A stretch of 64,000 bases of DNA from Magnetospira sp. QH-2. Its GTDB lineage: Bacteria; Pseudomonadota; Alphaproteobacteria; Rhodospirillales; Magnetospiraceae. This document shows, piece by piece, positions 36,823 through 45,699 of this stretch; position 1 is the first letter of the stretch, and every line of letters starts with the position of its first letter. Both the position numbers and the translations under genes were made by a program. The notes beneath the pieces are model-generated. The model ran no database searches. It was not told where the DNA came from and was given only the letters and a program-made list of their open reading frames with translations. Location of the stretch: assembly GCF_000968135.1 (NCBI RefSeq), contig NZ_FO538765.1:1813819-1877818 (forward strand), written 5' to 3'.

Positions 36823-36915
36823 TCAATAGAGCGCACCAATAATCAGCCAGGCGTAGGCCCCCAAACCAAAAATGGTCAAACCAATGAAATCCTTGGCGAA
36901 AGTCCAGTTGAACAT
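36823..36915 (-). CDS. Small single-span membrane protein, 30 residues
   Basis: A 31-codon gene read on the minus strand. The protein begins MFNWTFAKDF and continues with one hydrophobic segment (about residues 10-28) rich in Gly, Ile and Leu, ending GALY. A strong GGAGG lies eight bases before the ATG. The strong ribosome site, clean membrane span and position between two genes argue that it is real. It resembles in size the small subunits or regulators of membrane complexes, but no family is recognised. Confidence 0.6.
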   Translation of the reverse strand: MFNWTFAKDFIGLTIFGLGAYAWLIIGALY

Positions 36916-37087
36916 GGTTCATGCCTCCGGGCAAAAGAGAACAAAAGCGACACATTGACCCAAGATGTATCATGGCCCAAAAGAGAATACAACAAGAACA
37001 TTTGCTCTCGGCGATGTGATGGGATGTTGGGGGGAGAGCTGTGGCAAAGTCCTTACGAGCAAGGGCGGCGATCAAAGGAGGATGGAA

Positions 37088-37468
37088 ATGGGCTGGAATA
37101 GGCGAGCCTTGGGTTTGGGTATCTGCATTGGCTTACTGGCCAGCGGTTCGCAGGCTGGCGAGGTTCGCGTGGTCGATGCCGATGTGGTTCGATCCGGAGA
37201 TGGCAGCTATCGCTTCGATGTGACCCTGCGCCATGGGGATGAAGGCTGGGATCACTACGCCAACCAGTGGCAGATCGTGGCACCGGACGGTCAGGTTTTA
37301 GGGACTCGGACTTTGCTGCACCCCCATGTGAATGAACAACCCTTTACCCGCAGTTTGGGCGGCGTCCGGATCCCGCCAGGTGTCGACCATGTCGATGTCA
37401 TGGCGCGCGATAGCAAACATGGAATTGGCGGCAAGCCATTTCGAGTGCTGATTCCAAACCGCCCGTAA
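37088..37468 (+). CDS. Secreted hypothetical protein
   Basis: A 126-residue protein with a signal peptide (residues about 1-20, ending SQAG). The mature part looks all-beta (VRVVDADVVRSGDGSYRFDVTLRHGDEGWDHY, quoted here in part as family-like blocks) and ends in a strand rich in Val. AGGAGG lies six bases before ATG 37088. Possibly an immunoglobulin-like periplasmic domain; function unknown. Confidence 0.72.
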   Translation: MGWNRRALGLGICIGLLASGSQAGEVRVVDADVVRSGDGSYRFDVTLRHGDEGWDHYANQWQIVAPDGQVLGTRTLLHPHVNEQPFTRSLGGVRIPPGVDHVDVMARDSKHGIGGKPFRVLIPNRP

Positions 37469-37569
37469 CCAAGGCAGGAAGTATCCTCTCGACGCCGGAA
37501 CCCAGGAGGGTTATAATATAACCTTATTGGGCGAGTCGGGGGACGCCGCACGGTGAATAGGGGTGTGCC

Positions 37570-37731
37570 ATGACCTTCTTGTCGTATGCATTTGTCGGTC
37601 TGCTTGTGACTTGGCTCTGCATTGCCTTCGTCGTCGAAGCCGCTTTGGTTGGGATGCTGGTATTCGGTGTTTTCAAGCAAGTCCATCGCCTGCTTGGATT
37701 CAGGCGAAAGACTTTAGTTCCGACGAACTGA
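37570..37731 (+). CDS. Small membrane protein, 53 residues
   Basis: A 54-codon gene. The protein has a long hydrophobic stretch from about residue 3 to 36 (AFVGLLVTWLCIAFVVEAAL then GMLVFGVF), long enough for one or two spans, and a basic tail (KQVHRLLGFRRK). AGGGG lies about eight bases before the ATG. It is too short to recognise, but composition and start context support it. Confidence 0.5.
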   Translation: MTFLSYAFVGLLVTWLCIAFVVEAALVGMLVFGVFKQVHRLLGFRRKTLVPTN

Positions 37732-37810
37732 AGCATTAACCGAACCGTAACCGTCAATGCGCGAATATGGCAACAGTGACTCAACTGTGCCTATTCGTGG
37801 AGAGATTGTT

Positions 37811-38023
37811 ATGGGCCATTATCGATATCAGGTTCGATACGCAACGCGGGAAACCCGTCCAGAGGTAGAACAATTGCTGGAAGGTCGTTGCATGGGCGAT
37901 TGGTCCGTGGAGGAGGAACAGCGCCGCCGCGCCCGTTCCGCCGATAGCCACCTGTTCCGGGTTCACTTCGAGCAGGAAGGCGATATTCTCGCCCTATTCA
38001 AGTCGGCCACCAGCGCCTGCTAG
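37811..38023 (+). CDS. Small hypothetical protein
   Basis: A 70-residue protein, MGHYRYQVRYATRETRPEVE at the start, with a charged middle and a beta-type C-terminus. GGAGAG lies six bases upstream of ATG 37811. Its stop overlaps the end of the convergent DUF3253-like gene by four bases. No family recognised; the mixed alpha/beta pattern suggests a small ferredoxin-like fold. Confidence 0.6.
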   Translation: MGHYRYQVRYATRETRPEVEQLLEGRCMGDWSVEEEQRRRARSADSHLFRVHFEQEGDILALFKSATSAC

Positions 38024-38304
38024 CTTTTCAGCCGGTAGCGCACCACACCTTTAACCTCGGTGGGGTCAATGGGCTTTCCCTTGTGCAGAATTTCGAGGGT
38101 ACCGGCGCGGGCTTGGTGTAGGGCCTGTTGTTTGACCGCTTGGAAATAGCGGCGCCAGGGTACGGGTTTACCGTGATCCTTGGTCTGTTCCTTGGCATAG
38201 GCCTGGGCGATCTCCTGCCCCCCGGCAGAGGCTTTATCGGACAGAAAAGACATCATGAAGGTAACCAGCGGATCCGGCTTCCGCTGCTCGTTCTCGTTGG
38301 TCAT
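38020..38304 (-). CDS. DUF3253-like protein
   Basis: A 94-residue protein. The C-terminal half (QALHQARAGTLEILHKGKPI then DPTEVKGVVRYRLKS) resembles DUF3253, a small winged-helix-like domain with a conserved Gly-Lys-Pro-Asp pattern. The N-terminal half lacks the usual first helix block. It follows the TerB-like gene by 13 bases on the same strand. Function unknown. Confidence 0.6.
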   Translation of the reverse strand: MTNENEQRKPDPLVTFMMSFLSDKASAGGQEIAQAYAKEQTKDHGKPVPWRRYFQAVKQQALHQARAGTLEILHKGKPIDPTEVKGVVRYRLKS

Positions 38305-38317
38305 GGCGAGGTTAATC

Positions 38318-38746
38318 CTAATCGGTATGGGGAAGAACGGCGTCTACGGGACTGATTAGCACGGTTTCCCAACCGGCGACCACATGCGGAGCGATGCTCC
38401 GGGCCCAGTGCAATGTCCGTTCGGCAAATTCAGGTGTGAAATGATAGGCGTCACGGATTTGCGACAAGATGGCCTGCTCTTCGGGCGGCACCTGTCCATC
38501 GCAGACGGCGACCAGGGATATCTCCAGCAATAGAACCGTCCGCGCTTTCATACTATCGAACACATCCAGGCGGAAATTGCCCTGTGCCGTGGCCAAATCC
38601 GGTACCACGTCCCAGCCGATTTCAGACTGTATGGCACCCAGCAGGGAATGCTCCTCGGCAACGATCTTGCCGTCGGCCTGACAGAGCTTCATGGCAAGGG
38701 CCAGGAACACCGATTTTTGCTGAGGATTGAGGATGTTGAGAAACAC
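38318..38746 (-). CDS. TerB-like all-helical protein
   Basis: A 142-residue cytoplasmic protein with the pattern of TerB/DjlA-type helical domains: LALAMKLCQADGKIVAEEHSLL at the start, and LEISLVAVCDGQVPPEEQAILSQI (two acidic DG/E repeats) in the middle. These acidic loops can bind metal. No tellurite-resistance genes are nearby, so the name indicates fold only. Confidence 0.6.
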   Translation of the reverse strand: MFLNILNPQQKSVFLALAMKLCQADGKIVAEEHSLLGAIQSEIGWDVVPDLATAQGNFRLDVFDSMKARTVLLLEISLVAVCDGQVPPEEQAILSQIRDAYHFTPEFAERTLHWARSIAPHVVAGWETVLISPVDAVLPHTD

Positions 38747-38842
38747 GATAGGGGTCCTAACGGTGAAAAGCGCCGGTCATGAAAAAGTCACTTTTGTAAA
38801 CGGCAGCCGAAAGCGGATTAAATAAGGAAAAATCCACCCGCG

Positions 38843-39580
38843 TCACGGGGAATCCAGCGGCGCCAGTATGTGATCATAGAGGGCCTGATAGCTGCCGTCT
38901 TGTTTCATTTCCCGCAGCGCCTCCGTGACTTTTGGGATGTGGTGCTGGTGTTTTTTATTCAGGTACATATACATCTTCAGATCGACGAACGGTGGATCGA
39001 GAATGGCCAGGTTTTTCAGGCCCATCTGCCGGGCAACCCACAATCCCTGCCAGCGCTCGTACAGAGCCACGTCGGCCCGACCGGCTCTCAGGATATCGAA
39101 CATCTGATTGGCGTCGCGGGTCTTGATGATCTGTTCGGCCTGTTTGACATTGTTGTCAAAGATCTTCCAACCGGTGATATATGTCACCGCTTGCCCGGCC
39201 AAGGAGCCCCAGCCCGACACGGGGATTTTCCTGCCGGTGGTGTAGCCCACAAACTGGGAATTGATCAGGCTTTCGGGCACGCGAACCAAATTGGGATAGG
39301 TTTTTTCCAGCCCCTTGATACGGAGCAAACAGCCGTCTTCCAAACCATCGTTGGCGTTGCGCAGCACTCTCTCGGCCGGAAGCACGATGACGCGTAGGTC
39401 CAATCCCGCACGCCGGAAGGCTTCCTTGGCCAATTCCTCAAGAAATCCGTCTTCGGCCTCAGTGGTAACGAACGGCGGCTTGAGCCCAGTGGCTATGGTA
39501 AGGCGTTCGACTGCCTGGGCTGACGTCTGACCAATGACAAGGGCCGCGACCGCGCCCAATGCCCAACGCAACAAATTCAT
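38843..39580 (-). CDS. Solute-binding protein, family 3 type (orphan, third copy)
   Basis: A 245-residue secreted protein with a signal peptide ending SAQA and the family-3 pattern: LTIATGLKPPFVTTEAEDGFLEEL (in parts), RRAGLDLRVIVLPAERVL, and ILRAGRADVALYERW. The start at 39580 has AGGGAAG five bases upstream; the frame is open nine codons further. Like the pair at 28034-29568, it has no transporter genes beside it. Confidence 0.72.
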   Translation of the reverse strand: MNLLRWALGAVAALVIGQTSAQAVERLTIATGLKPPFVTTEAEDGFLEELAKEAFRRAGLDLRVIVLPAERVLRNANDGLEDGCLLRIKGLEKTYPNLVRVPESLINSQFVGYTTGRKIPVSGWGSLAGQAVTYITGWKIFDNNVKQAEQIIKTRDANQMFDILRAGRADVALYERWQGLWVARQMGLKNLAILDPPFVDLKMYMYLNKKHQHHIPKVTEALREMKQDGSYQALYDHILAPLDSP

Positions 39581-39722
39581 CGGAACTTCCCTGGTATCCC
39601 TTTTCATTTAGTCGAAATTATAGCCACTTAATTATATAATACTCAATGATAAAGTAGATTATAGTGCAAGCGGGCCTTTGTGCGGCAATCGCGAGTAATT
39701 CTATGCGCGGGGCGTCGGCGGC

Positions 39723-39750
39723 AAAAAAGGGCGGGATTGCTCCCGCCCTT
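39723..39750 (-). terminator. Rho-independent terminator after glnA
   Basis: On the minus strand AAGGGCGGGA, loop GCAA, TCCCGCCCTT and then four more T: a perfect ten-pair stem 23 bases after the glnA stop. Confidence 0.9.
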
Positions 39751-39772
39751 GGTAACGCAGTGTTGGGTCCGT

Positions 39773-41194
39773 TTAGGACGAGTAGTACATCTGGAACTCG
39801 ACCGGGTGCGGGGTATGCTCGAAGTTGTAGACTTCTTCCCACTTGAGCTCCAGATAGCCGTCGATCATGTCGCTGTTGAACACGTCGCCCTTCATCAGGA
39901 ACTCGCGGTCGGCGTCCAGGGCTTCCAGAGCTTCGCGCAGGCTGCCGCAGACGGTCGGCACTTCGGAGAGCTCTTCCGGCGGCAGATCGTACAGGTTCTT
40001 GTCCATGGCATCGCCCGGGTGGATCTTGTTCTGGATGCCGTCGAGGCCAGCCATCATCATGGCGGCAAAGGCCAGGTACGGATTGGCCGTGGCGTCGGGG
40101 AAGCGGATCTCGACGCGCTTGCCCTTGGGGTTGGCCGAGAACGGGATCCGGCAAGAGGCGGAACGGTTGCGGGCCGAATAGGCCAGCAGCACGGGAGCCT
40201 CGAAGCCCGGGATCAGGCGCTTGTAGGAGTTGGTGGACGGGTTGGTGAAGGCATTCAACGCCTTGGCGTGCTTGATAATGCCACCAATGTAGTACAGGGC
40301 GTTGTCCGACAGGTCGGCATAGCCGGAACCGGCCATGATCGGGTTGCCGTCTTTCCAGATGGACTGGTGGGTATGCATGCCCGAGCCGTTGTCGTTGATC
40401 ACCGGCTTCGGCATGAAGGTGGCGGTCTTGCCATAGGTATGGGCGACCATGTGGGTCACATACTTATAGGTCTGCACGTTGTCGGCGCTTTGTACCAGGG
40501 TGGAGAAGGTCATGCCGAGCTCATGCTGGGACGGCGCCACTTCGTGGTGATGCTTGTCCATGGTCAGGCCCATTTCCTGCATCACGGCAACCATTTCGCC
40601 CCGCAGGTCGGGAACTGAATCCACCGGCGGAACCGGGAAGTAGCCGCCCTTGACCGGCGGGCGGTGGCCGATATTGCCTTCGGGCATGATCTTGCCGGTG
40701 ACATAGGGGCCTTCCTCGGAATCGAATTCGTACATGACGCGGTTCATGGACACGTCGAAGCGCACGTCGTCGAAGACGAAGAACTCGGGCTCCGGACCGA
40801 AGTAGGCGGTATCACCAATGCCGGTGCTCTTCAGATAGGCTTCGGCCTTGGTCGCCACCGAGCGCGGGTCGCGGTTGTAAAGCTGACCGGTGCCGGGCTC
40901 CAAGATGTTGCAGTTGATGATCATGGTGCTCTGAGCGGCGAACGGATCCATGACGGCGGAAATCGGATCGGGGATCAGCGCCATGTCGGACTCGTTGATC
41001 GCCTTCCAACCGGCGATGGAGGAGCCATCGAACATGATGCCATCGGCGAAAGCGTCATCGTCGATGAAATCCGACACCATGGTCAGATGCTGCCACTTGC
41101 CACGCGGATCGGTAAAGCGCAGGTCGACGAACTTGATTTCGTTGTCCTTGATGACCTTCAGGACGTCATCGGAAGTTTCGCACTTAAGCGTCAT
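39773..41194 (-). CDS. glnA: Glutamine synthetase, type I
   Basis: A 473-residue enzyme forming glutamine from glutamate and ammonia. [63 protein letters not shown] and [15 protein letters not shown] are GSI blocks. The adenylylation Tyr sits in [10 protein letters not shown], so activity is controlled by GlnE. It is co-transcribed with glnB, 46 bases upstream, from a sigma-54-type promoter. The start at 41194 fits the family; the frame is open further. Confidence 0.97.
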   Translation of the reverse strand: MTLKCETSDDVLKVIKDNEIKFVDLRFTDPRGKWQHLTMVSDFIDDDAFADGIMFDGSSIAGWKAINESDMALIPDPISAVMDPFAAQSTMIINCNILEPGTGQLYNRDPRSVATKAEAYLKSTGIGDTAYFGPEPEFFVFDDVRFDVSMNRVMYEFDSEEGPYVTGKIMPEGNIGHRPPVKGGYFPVPPVDSVPDLRGEMVAVMQEMGLTMDKHHHEVAPSQHELGMTFSTLVQSADNVQTYKYVTHMVAHTYGKTATFMPKPVINDNGSGMHTHQSIWKDGNPIMAGSGYADLSDNALYYIGGIIKHAKALNAFTNPSTNSYKRLIPGFEAPVLLAYSARNRSASCRIPFSANPKGKRVEIRFPDATANPYLAFAAMMMAGLDGIQNKIHPGDAMDKNLYDLPPEELSEVPTVCGSLREALEALDADREFLMKGDVFNSDMIDGYLELKWEEVYNFEHTPHPVEFQMYYSS

Positions 41195-41240
41195 GGTTTG
41201 GTACCTTTCAAACGATGGATAATGATTGGTCGTGATGGGA

Positions 41241-41654
<414 letters not shown>

Positions 41655-41674
41655 TTAGCACAATGCGTGCCAGC
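41655..41674 (-). promoter_or_regulatory. Sigma-54 promoter of glnBA
   Basis: On the minus strand TGGCACGCATTGTGCT has the -24 GG and -12 GC of RpoN promoters with exactly ten bases between them; only the first T of TTGC is changed. It lies about 80 bases before glnB, as expected for an NtrC-controlled glnBA operon. Confidence 0.7.
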
Positions 41675-41880
41675 CGGGAGCATGATTACAAAATATCGGG
41701 AAAGCCCCGGTGCGGACGCATTCTAACGGAATGCCGGACAATTTTAAGGGCAATTATGTGATTATATTTTAGGCGAATGCCTTTATTATGGGCGCCTGTG
41801 GTCGGGGGAGATCGTGGCTGTCGAGGCTTTGCAAAACCCTTGACGCCTCAGCGGCCAAGGGCTAAACAGGCGCCTCTTGT

Positions 41881-41958
41881 GGCGAGCGTAGCTCAGTTGG
41901 TTAGAGCACCTGGTTGTGGTCCAGGGGGTCGTGGGTTCAAATCCCATCGCCCGCCCCA
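41881..41958 (+). tRNA. tRNA-His (anticodon GTG)
   Basis: Cloverleaf with anticodon loop TTGTGGT (GTG), T-stem GTGGG/CCCAT type with TTCAAAT loop, and encoded CCA at 41956-41958. The extra G(-1) at 41881 facing C73 is the identity mark of tRNA-His. The acceptor stem GCGAGCG/CGCCCGC has an A4-C69 mismatch. A T-run follows directly. Confidence 0.95.
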
Positions 41959-41968
41959 TTTTTTCAAA

Positions 41969-42000
41969 GACTTAGCTCCACCGTCGTGTGGGGCTAAGTC
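41969..42000. repeat. Near-perfect hairpin downstream of tRNA-His
   Basis: GACTTAGCTCCAC pairs with GTGGGGCTAAGTC (12 Watson-Crick pairs and one wobble; six-base loop). No good T-run follows on either strand, so it is not a standard terminator. Confidence 0.6.
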
Positions 42001-42081
42001 ATTTATGGACACGCTGTGGACAGATCGGGTGGAGCCTTTTTGCTATGGCATTTATAGCAAACAGGGGCGATGCCTCTGCGT

Positions 42082-42137
42082 CTAGATCACGTCGTGTTTA
42101 ATCGGATTCGATCAAACATGAAAAACGTGATCGATTC
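42082..42137 (+). repeat. Palindromic repeat, left copy
   Basis: A 56-base element, CTAGATCACGTCGTGTTTAA at its start and AACGTGATCGATTC at its end, found again in inverted orientation at 45638-45693 with about six mismatches. Its centre is a palindrome related to GTTTGATCGAATTCGATCAA. It looks like a MITE or IS-end family and marks one edge of the haem/PQQ island. Confidence 0.75.
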
Positions 42138-42147
42138 CAATAAGGTC

Positions 42148-42185
42148 GCGCGTGTCTAGCGGGTCCGATTGGACCCGACACGCGC
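42148..42185. repeat. Long hairpin beside the left repeat
   Basis: GCGCGTGTC, spacer TAGC, GGGTCC, loop GATT, GGACCC, GACACGCGC: 15 perfect pairs interrupted by one four-base bulge. It lies between the palindromic repeat and the IS1380 remnant and may be an IS end. Confidence 0.6.
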
Positions 42186-42199
42186 TAGTGGACCCAGCC

Positions 42200-42420
42200 G
42201 CGTGTGCCGCTATCAGGCGGGGCGACGATGACAGGGCATGCCGGATTTGGTCCGCGAGTTTATCTCCTGCGATTTCGGCCAGGCCGAGAACTTCGTCAAG
42301 GTCTCGAAAAGCGAAAAGCCCGGCATCCGAAGTGATCTTCGTGCCATGAAACTCCAGCTTCAGCCGACGGTCAAAATCTAGCCTCAGGACCTGAGTTTCG
42401 CTTTCATCCGCCAGATGAGC
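42200..42420 (-). pseudogene. IS1380-family transposase, N-terminal remnant
   Basis: On the minus strand VLRLDFDRRLKLEFHGTKIT then SDAGLFAFRDLDEVLGL matches the start of IS1380-family transposases. Similarity ends after about 70 residues, near DQIRHAL, where the frame drifts into unrelated sequence next to the hairpin. The rest of the element is missing, so it is a relic. Confidence 0.7.
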
Positions 42421-42490
42421 CATTCCACACCTTCCAGCCCGACAGCAACGCATTGATTTTTATATCAGAATAGCGCCGCAGCGTCGTTAG

Positions 42491-42610
42491 GTCGGTTGCC
42501 TTATCTGGGAAATGGGGGCCAAGACCACGTTGTACCGTTGGTACGAGCGTTACCGCTACCTGGCTTTCGGTGAGGCCGGGCAGGTGACAAATCGGGCAGA
42601 TTTGGGTTAG
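42491..42610 (+). pseudogene. Possible transposase helix-turn-helix remnant
   Basis: An open stretch reads GAKTTLYRWYERYRYLAFGE and then stops, resembling the helix-turn-helix of IS481- or IS3-type transposases. It has no clear start and is only 39 residues long. The rest of 42454-42802 shows no gene. A weak call. Confidence 0.35.
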
Positions 42611-42802
42611 ATTCCTTCATTGCGACCGTAGATGAAATTGGTGTCGTGGGTTGGGTGTGCACCCCATGAACTCTACGATAATTCGACCATTCAAGCTACG
42701 TTCGGCAGCTTTCTCGGCTGGGGCCCGTGAATAATTCGGGCTAAGGGGATGCGGCCCTTTCGAGATGGACATGAACTTTGATGTGAGAGTGGAGGTTGCA
42801 TC

Positions 42803-43255
42803 ATGCCAAGTTCCGTTAAATTATTTTTCTTTTCGGTGTCGATATTGGGAATTGCCACTATTTCTTTCGCGGACGCCCAAGCCACGTCGGCCGATGATTG
42901 TTCCAAGGAACGTGCTAAACTGATGAAGGATATGGATGCCGCCGTGGCCAATATCGGCCAGCAGACGAGTGGCCTTTTCCCATATGAGAAGAAGCGGGTC
43001 CTCGCAAAGGCCGAATTCATCGAAAAGACCTTGGACGATATCGACAAGCTTTTTCCCAAAGGCAGTGAGAGCACGTCGACGAAAAAAAATATTTGGAAAA
43101 AGCCAAAAAAATTCCAAAAGATGCTCGATAAAGCGAGGAGCCTGGCTGGTAAACTCATAAAAACCATCAAGAAAAAAGACAAATACGCCGTCGCAAAAGT
43201 GAACAAGTCCCTGTTCAAGGCCTGCGGGAATTGTCACGCAGAATTCCGCCAATAG
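42803..43255 (+). CDS. Cytochrome c', class II monohaem type
   Basis: A 150-residue secreted protein with a signal peptide ending ADA and a single haem site near the C-terminus (CGNCH, 141-145), the layout of four-helix-bundle class II cytochromes (c' and c-556). The middle is unusually rich in Lys (KKNIWKKPKKFQK). Such proteins bind NO or carry electrons. It is the first of three genes in the island, probably co-transcribed with the dihaem cytochrome. GGAGG lies upstream of the ATG. Confidence 0.8.
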   Translation: MPSSVKLFFFSVSILGIATISFADAQATSADDCSKERAKLMKDMDAAVANIGQQTSGLFPYEKKRVLAKAEFIEKTLDDIDKLFPKGSESTSTKKNIWKKPKKFQKMLDKARSLAGKLIKTIKKKDKYAVAKVNKSLFKACGNCHAEFRQ

Positions 43256-43457
43256 GACGATAATTTTCCCACCCTAACTTAGACGAAATAGACTGTTTTT
43301 TTTGTGTTTTTGACCGTTCAGTCCCTTCATGGTAACATCGTAGAAATCATGAGTTCCCTCCATGCTGAACTCAGTCGGCAGTTTGAAAAGGTATTGCGTT
43401 TGTTAGCGCATACAATGAGGCGGGACAAGAATCCTGCTGTACCAAGGGGAGAAAAAA

Positions 43458-44273
43458 ATGAAATCATTCAAAAGGCTTATGAGTTTATCTGTGGCAAGTT
43501 TCGCAACCGCGGCTTTTGTTGCAAGCGCTTCTCTAGCATTGGCTGAAGAAGACGATGATATGGAGGACACGCATGCTGCGGTCATGAAGGTCCTCGACGA
43601 ATATGACATCGATGTTGGCTACGACTACATCGCAACGTTGATGCGGTTGCCGAACGCATTCGGCGAAGGCGCGGCCTGCGTGGTGTGTCATACGTCCAAT
43701 GATCCAAAGAAAAGTCCGGCGGGGCTTGATTTGACATCCTGCGAAGGCATTCACAAGGGCGCGGTCTCTGGCCCGATGGTCGTTCCCGGTAAATTCAAAG
43801 AAGGCAGCTTCCGCCGCCGCATGCGCGACAACCGCATGCCCTTGGGTGTGCGTTTTGACGTGCCTCAGGATTTGCCGGCCATTTTGGACGTGAAGAAATG
43901 GATCGAAACCGGCGCCAAGAACGACAAGTTGTTCAAAGAAAAAGTCTTGCCGTCGTTCAAGAATCCCGAGGCTTTCGGTGGTGAACAGTCCTGCGTCGAA
44001 TGCCATATGTCCAACCAGGAGCCACCGAGCTTCCACGAGCTTGATCTCACATCCCATAAAGGCGTAATGCTGGGTGCGGATGCCATTGCCAAGGCGGCCG
44101 AAGGATTGCCGCCGGTGAAAATCGTCATTCCCGGCAAGGCGAAGGAAAGCAAGCTTTACCTGCGGTTGGTTGAAAACCGCATGCCCGGTGGTATTGGGGC
44201 CAGTGAAAACCGGGACCATCCCAACATGTATGTGATGTTTGAATGGATCGAACACGGCGCCAAGTGCAACTAG
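43458..44273 (+). CDS. Dihaem c-type cytochrome with duplicated domain
   Basis: A 271-residue secreted protein with a signal peptide and two haem sites, CVVCH (74-78) and CVECH (179-183). Each is followed by the same pattern: a DLTS block, then a P-G-K block, then an Arg-x(3)-N-R-M-P block (NRMPLG, then NRMPGG). So the protein is an internal duplication of a PSCyt1-like cytochrome unit; the Met of NRMP is a likely sixth haem ligand. It is followed five bases later by the PQQ-type propeller and probably accepts its electrons. Confidence 0.8.
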   Translation: MKSFKRLMSLSVASFATAAFVASASLALAEEDDDMEDTHAAVMKVLDEYDIDVGYDYIATLMRLPNAFGEGAACVVCHTSNDPKKSPAGLDLTSCEGIHKGAVSGPMVVPGKFKEGSFRRRMRDNRMPLGVRFDVPQDLPAILDVKKWIETGAKNDKLFKEKVLPSFKNPEAFGGEQSCVECHMSNQEPPSFHELDLTSHKGVMLGADAIAKAAEGLPPVKIVIPGKAKESKLYLRLVENRMPGGIGASENRDHPNMYVMFEWIEHGAKCN

Positions 44274-44278
44274 CGCCC

Positions 44279-45445
44279 ATGCATTCGGAATCCGGTTTCA
44301 AAAGGAAACCGCGTCACTTCTGGCGTCGCTGCGTTCTCGGTATTTTTATGCTGACGATCGCGGCGTCGTCGGTTGCGATTGCCCAAGAGAAAAGCGGCGA
44401 ACAAACGTCGTATTCAGTTCTGGCGCGTTGGGCCACGGACAACACATCCCTTCGTCCCGTCACCTATGATGACGACGTGCTCTATGTCGCCGGTGATATC
44501 AGTGTCGAGGCTTGGGATACACGAACAGGAACGCGGATATGGCGGCATACACTTGATGATGGCGCGGACTTCCGGCCCCGTCTGACGGGCAATGCCGTTA
44601 TTGTGACCGGGCGAAAATTTATCATCGCACTCGCACGGCATACCGGTGACGTTCTTTGGTCCCTCTATCCGGAACAAAACCCCAACGACCCGTTCGAGCC
44701 CGTGGCGACCCCTCTTGTTCACGACGAAAGAGTTTTCCTGGGCGTGGGTCCCATGATGACAGCGTTGGGGGAAGATGGCGCAGTTGTTTGGGAGCGCGCG
44801 ACACATCAAAGAAAAGGTATTTGGTACGCTCCGACTGTTTTCGAGGGAAATACCATTCTGTTCGGTCCTGGTGACGGCATACTGTACGCTCTGGATTACG
44901 ATACCGGCGCCGTCAAATGGACCCTGGACAATGCGAAAAAGTGGCAATACCTGCGCCAATTGCATGTCAGCGACAAGGTTTTGGTGGCTGGCGGCTACAA
45001 AGACAATCTTTTTGGTGTCGATCTCACGACCGGAACGCTCAAATGGGATTGGTATTCGGGGAATTTTATCAATTCGCATCTGGTACATGAGGGTGCGGCG
45101 TACCTTTGGTCACCGACGGGTTGGGTCTATTGCCTGGATGTGGAAAGCGGCAAGGTCAATTGGCGCACGAAATCCGATTACTTCCCAAACAAGAAACGGA
45201 CCAAACGTCCCTGGGCTCCGGTGTTGGCCGAACTGGTCGCCAGAGGAACGGCTCTTTATATTCTCGATATGCAAAACATCTTGCATATTTTGGACACCCA
45301 GACTGGAAAAGAACGCAGGAGCATTTCATTCCATGAGCGACTACGCCCGTTCATTGTGCCCGCACCAAAATCTCCGCGCCTGTTTATGGGATCTGCCAAG
45401 GGTGAAATCCTGTACATCGAACTGAATGAAGAAAGCAGTAAATGA
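44279..45445 (+). CDS. PQQ-type beta-propeller repeat protein
   Basis: A 388-residue exported protein: N-terminal basic stretch, hydrophobic segment (about residues 22-36) and then repeated WD-like strands typical of PQQ/Pyrrolo-quinoline propellers (LYALDYDTGAVKWTLD, FGVDLTTGTLKWDW, VYCLDVESGKVNWRT, LHILDTQTGKERR). I see no disulfide pair of adjacent cysteines or haem site of the classic quinoprotein dehydrogenases, so it may be a binding or scaffold protein. The start at 44279 follows the cytochrome stop by five bases. Confidence 0.75.
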   Translation: MHSESGFKRKPRHFWRRCVLGIFMLTIAASSVAIAQEKSGEQTSYSVLARWATDNTSLRPVTYDDDVLYVAGDISVEAWDTRTGTRIWRHTLDDGADFRPRLTGNAVIVTGRKFIIALARHTGDVLWSLYPEQNPNDPFEPVATPLVHDERVFLGVGPMMTALGEDGAVVWERATHQRKGIWYAPTVFEGNTILFGPGDGILYALDYDTGAVKWTLDNAKKWQYLRQLHVSDKVLVAGGYKDNLFGVDLTTGTLKWDWYSGNFINSHLVHEGAAYLWSPTGWVYCLDVESGKVNWRTKSDYFPNKKRTKRPWAPVLAELVARGTALYILDMQNILHILDTQTGKERRSISFHERLRPFIVPAPKSPRLFMGSAKGEILYIELNEESSK

Positions 45446-45499
45446 TATAATGCCTATAAGAGCCCAACTCGAAACCAGAAACCTGTTTTCAATGGCTTG

Positions 45500-45630
45500 G
45501 GTTTGTGCGCCCGTAGGACCGACATGTGGGCGGTCATGAACGGGATGCTCTATATTGTCGGCAGCGGCGTCCAGTGGCGCGGCCTTCCGAAGGATCTTCC
45601 GCCAGTCTCAACATACGGGTTCGTCTCATA
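45500..45630 (+). pseudogene. IS5-family transposase fragment
   Basis: RRTDMWAVMNGMLYIVGSGV and then QWRGLPKDLPPVSTYGFVS before a stop matches the N-terminal region of IS5-family transposases. Only about 40 residues remain; a codon seems lost in the STVYGY block. It is a relic at the right border of the island. Confidence 0.75.
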
Positions 45631-45637
45631 GACTTTT

Positions 45638-45693
45638 GAATCGATCACGTTTTTCATGTTCGATCGAATTCGATCAAACACGACACGCTCTAG
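45638..45693 (-). repeat. Palindromic repeat, right copy
   Basis: Inverted copy of 42082-42137, with about 50 of 56 bases identical. This copy contains a perfect palindrome, TTCGATCGAATTCGATCAAA being its core region. Together the two copies bracket the cytochrome/PQQ genes like the ends of a composite element. Confidence 0.75.
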
Positions 45694-45699
45694 GCAAAA

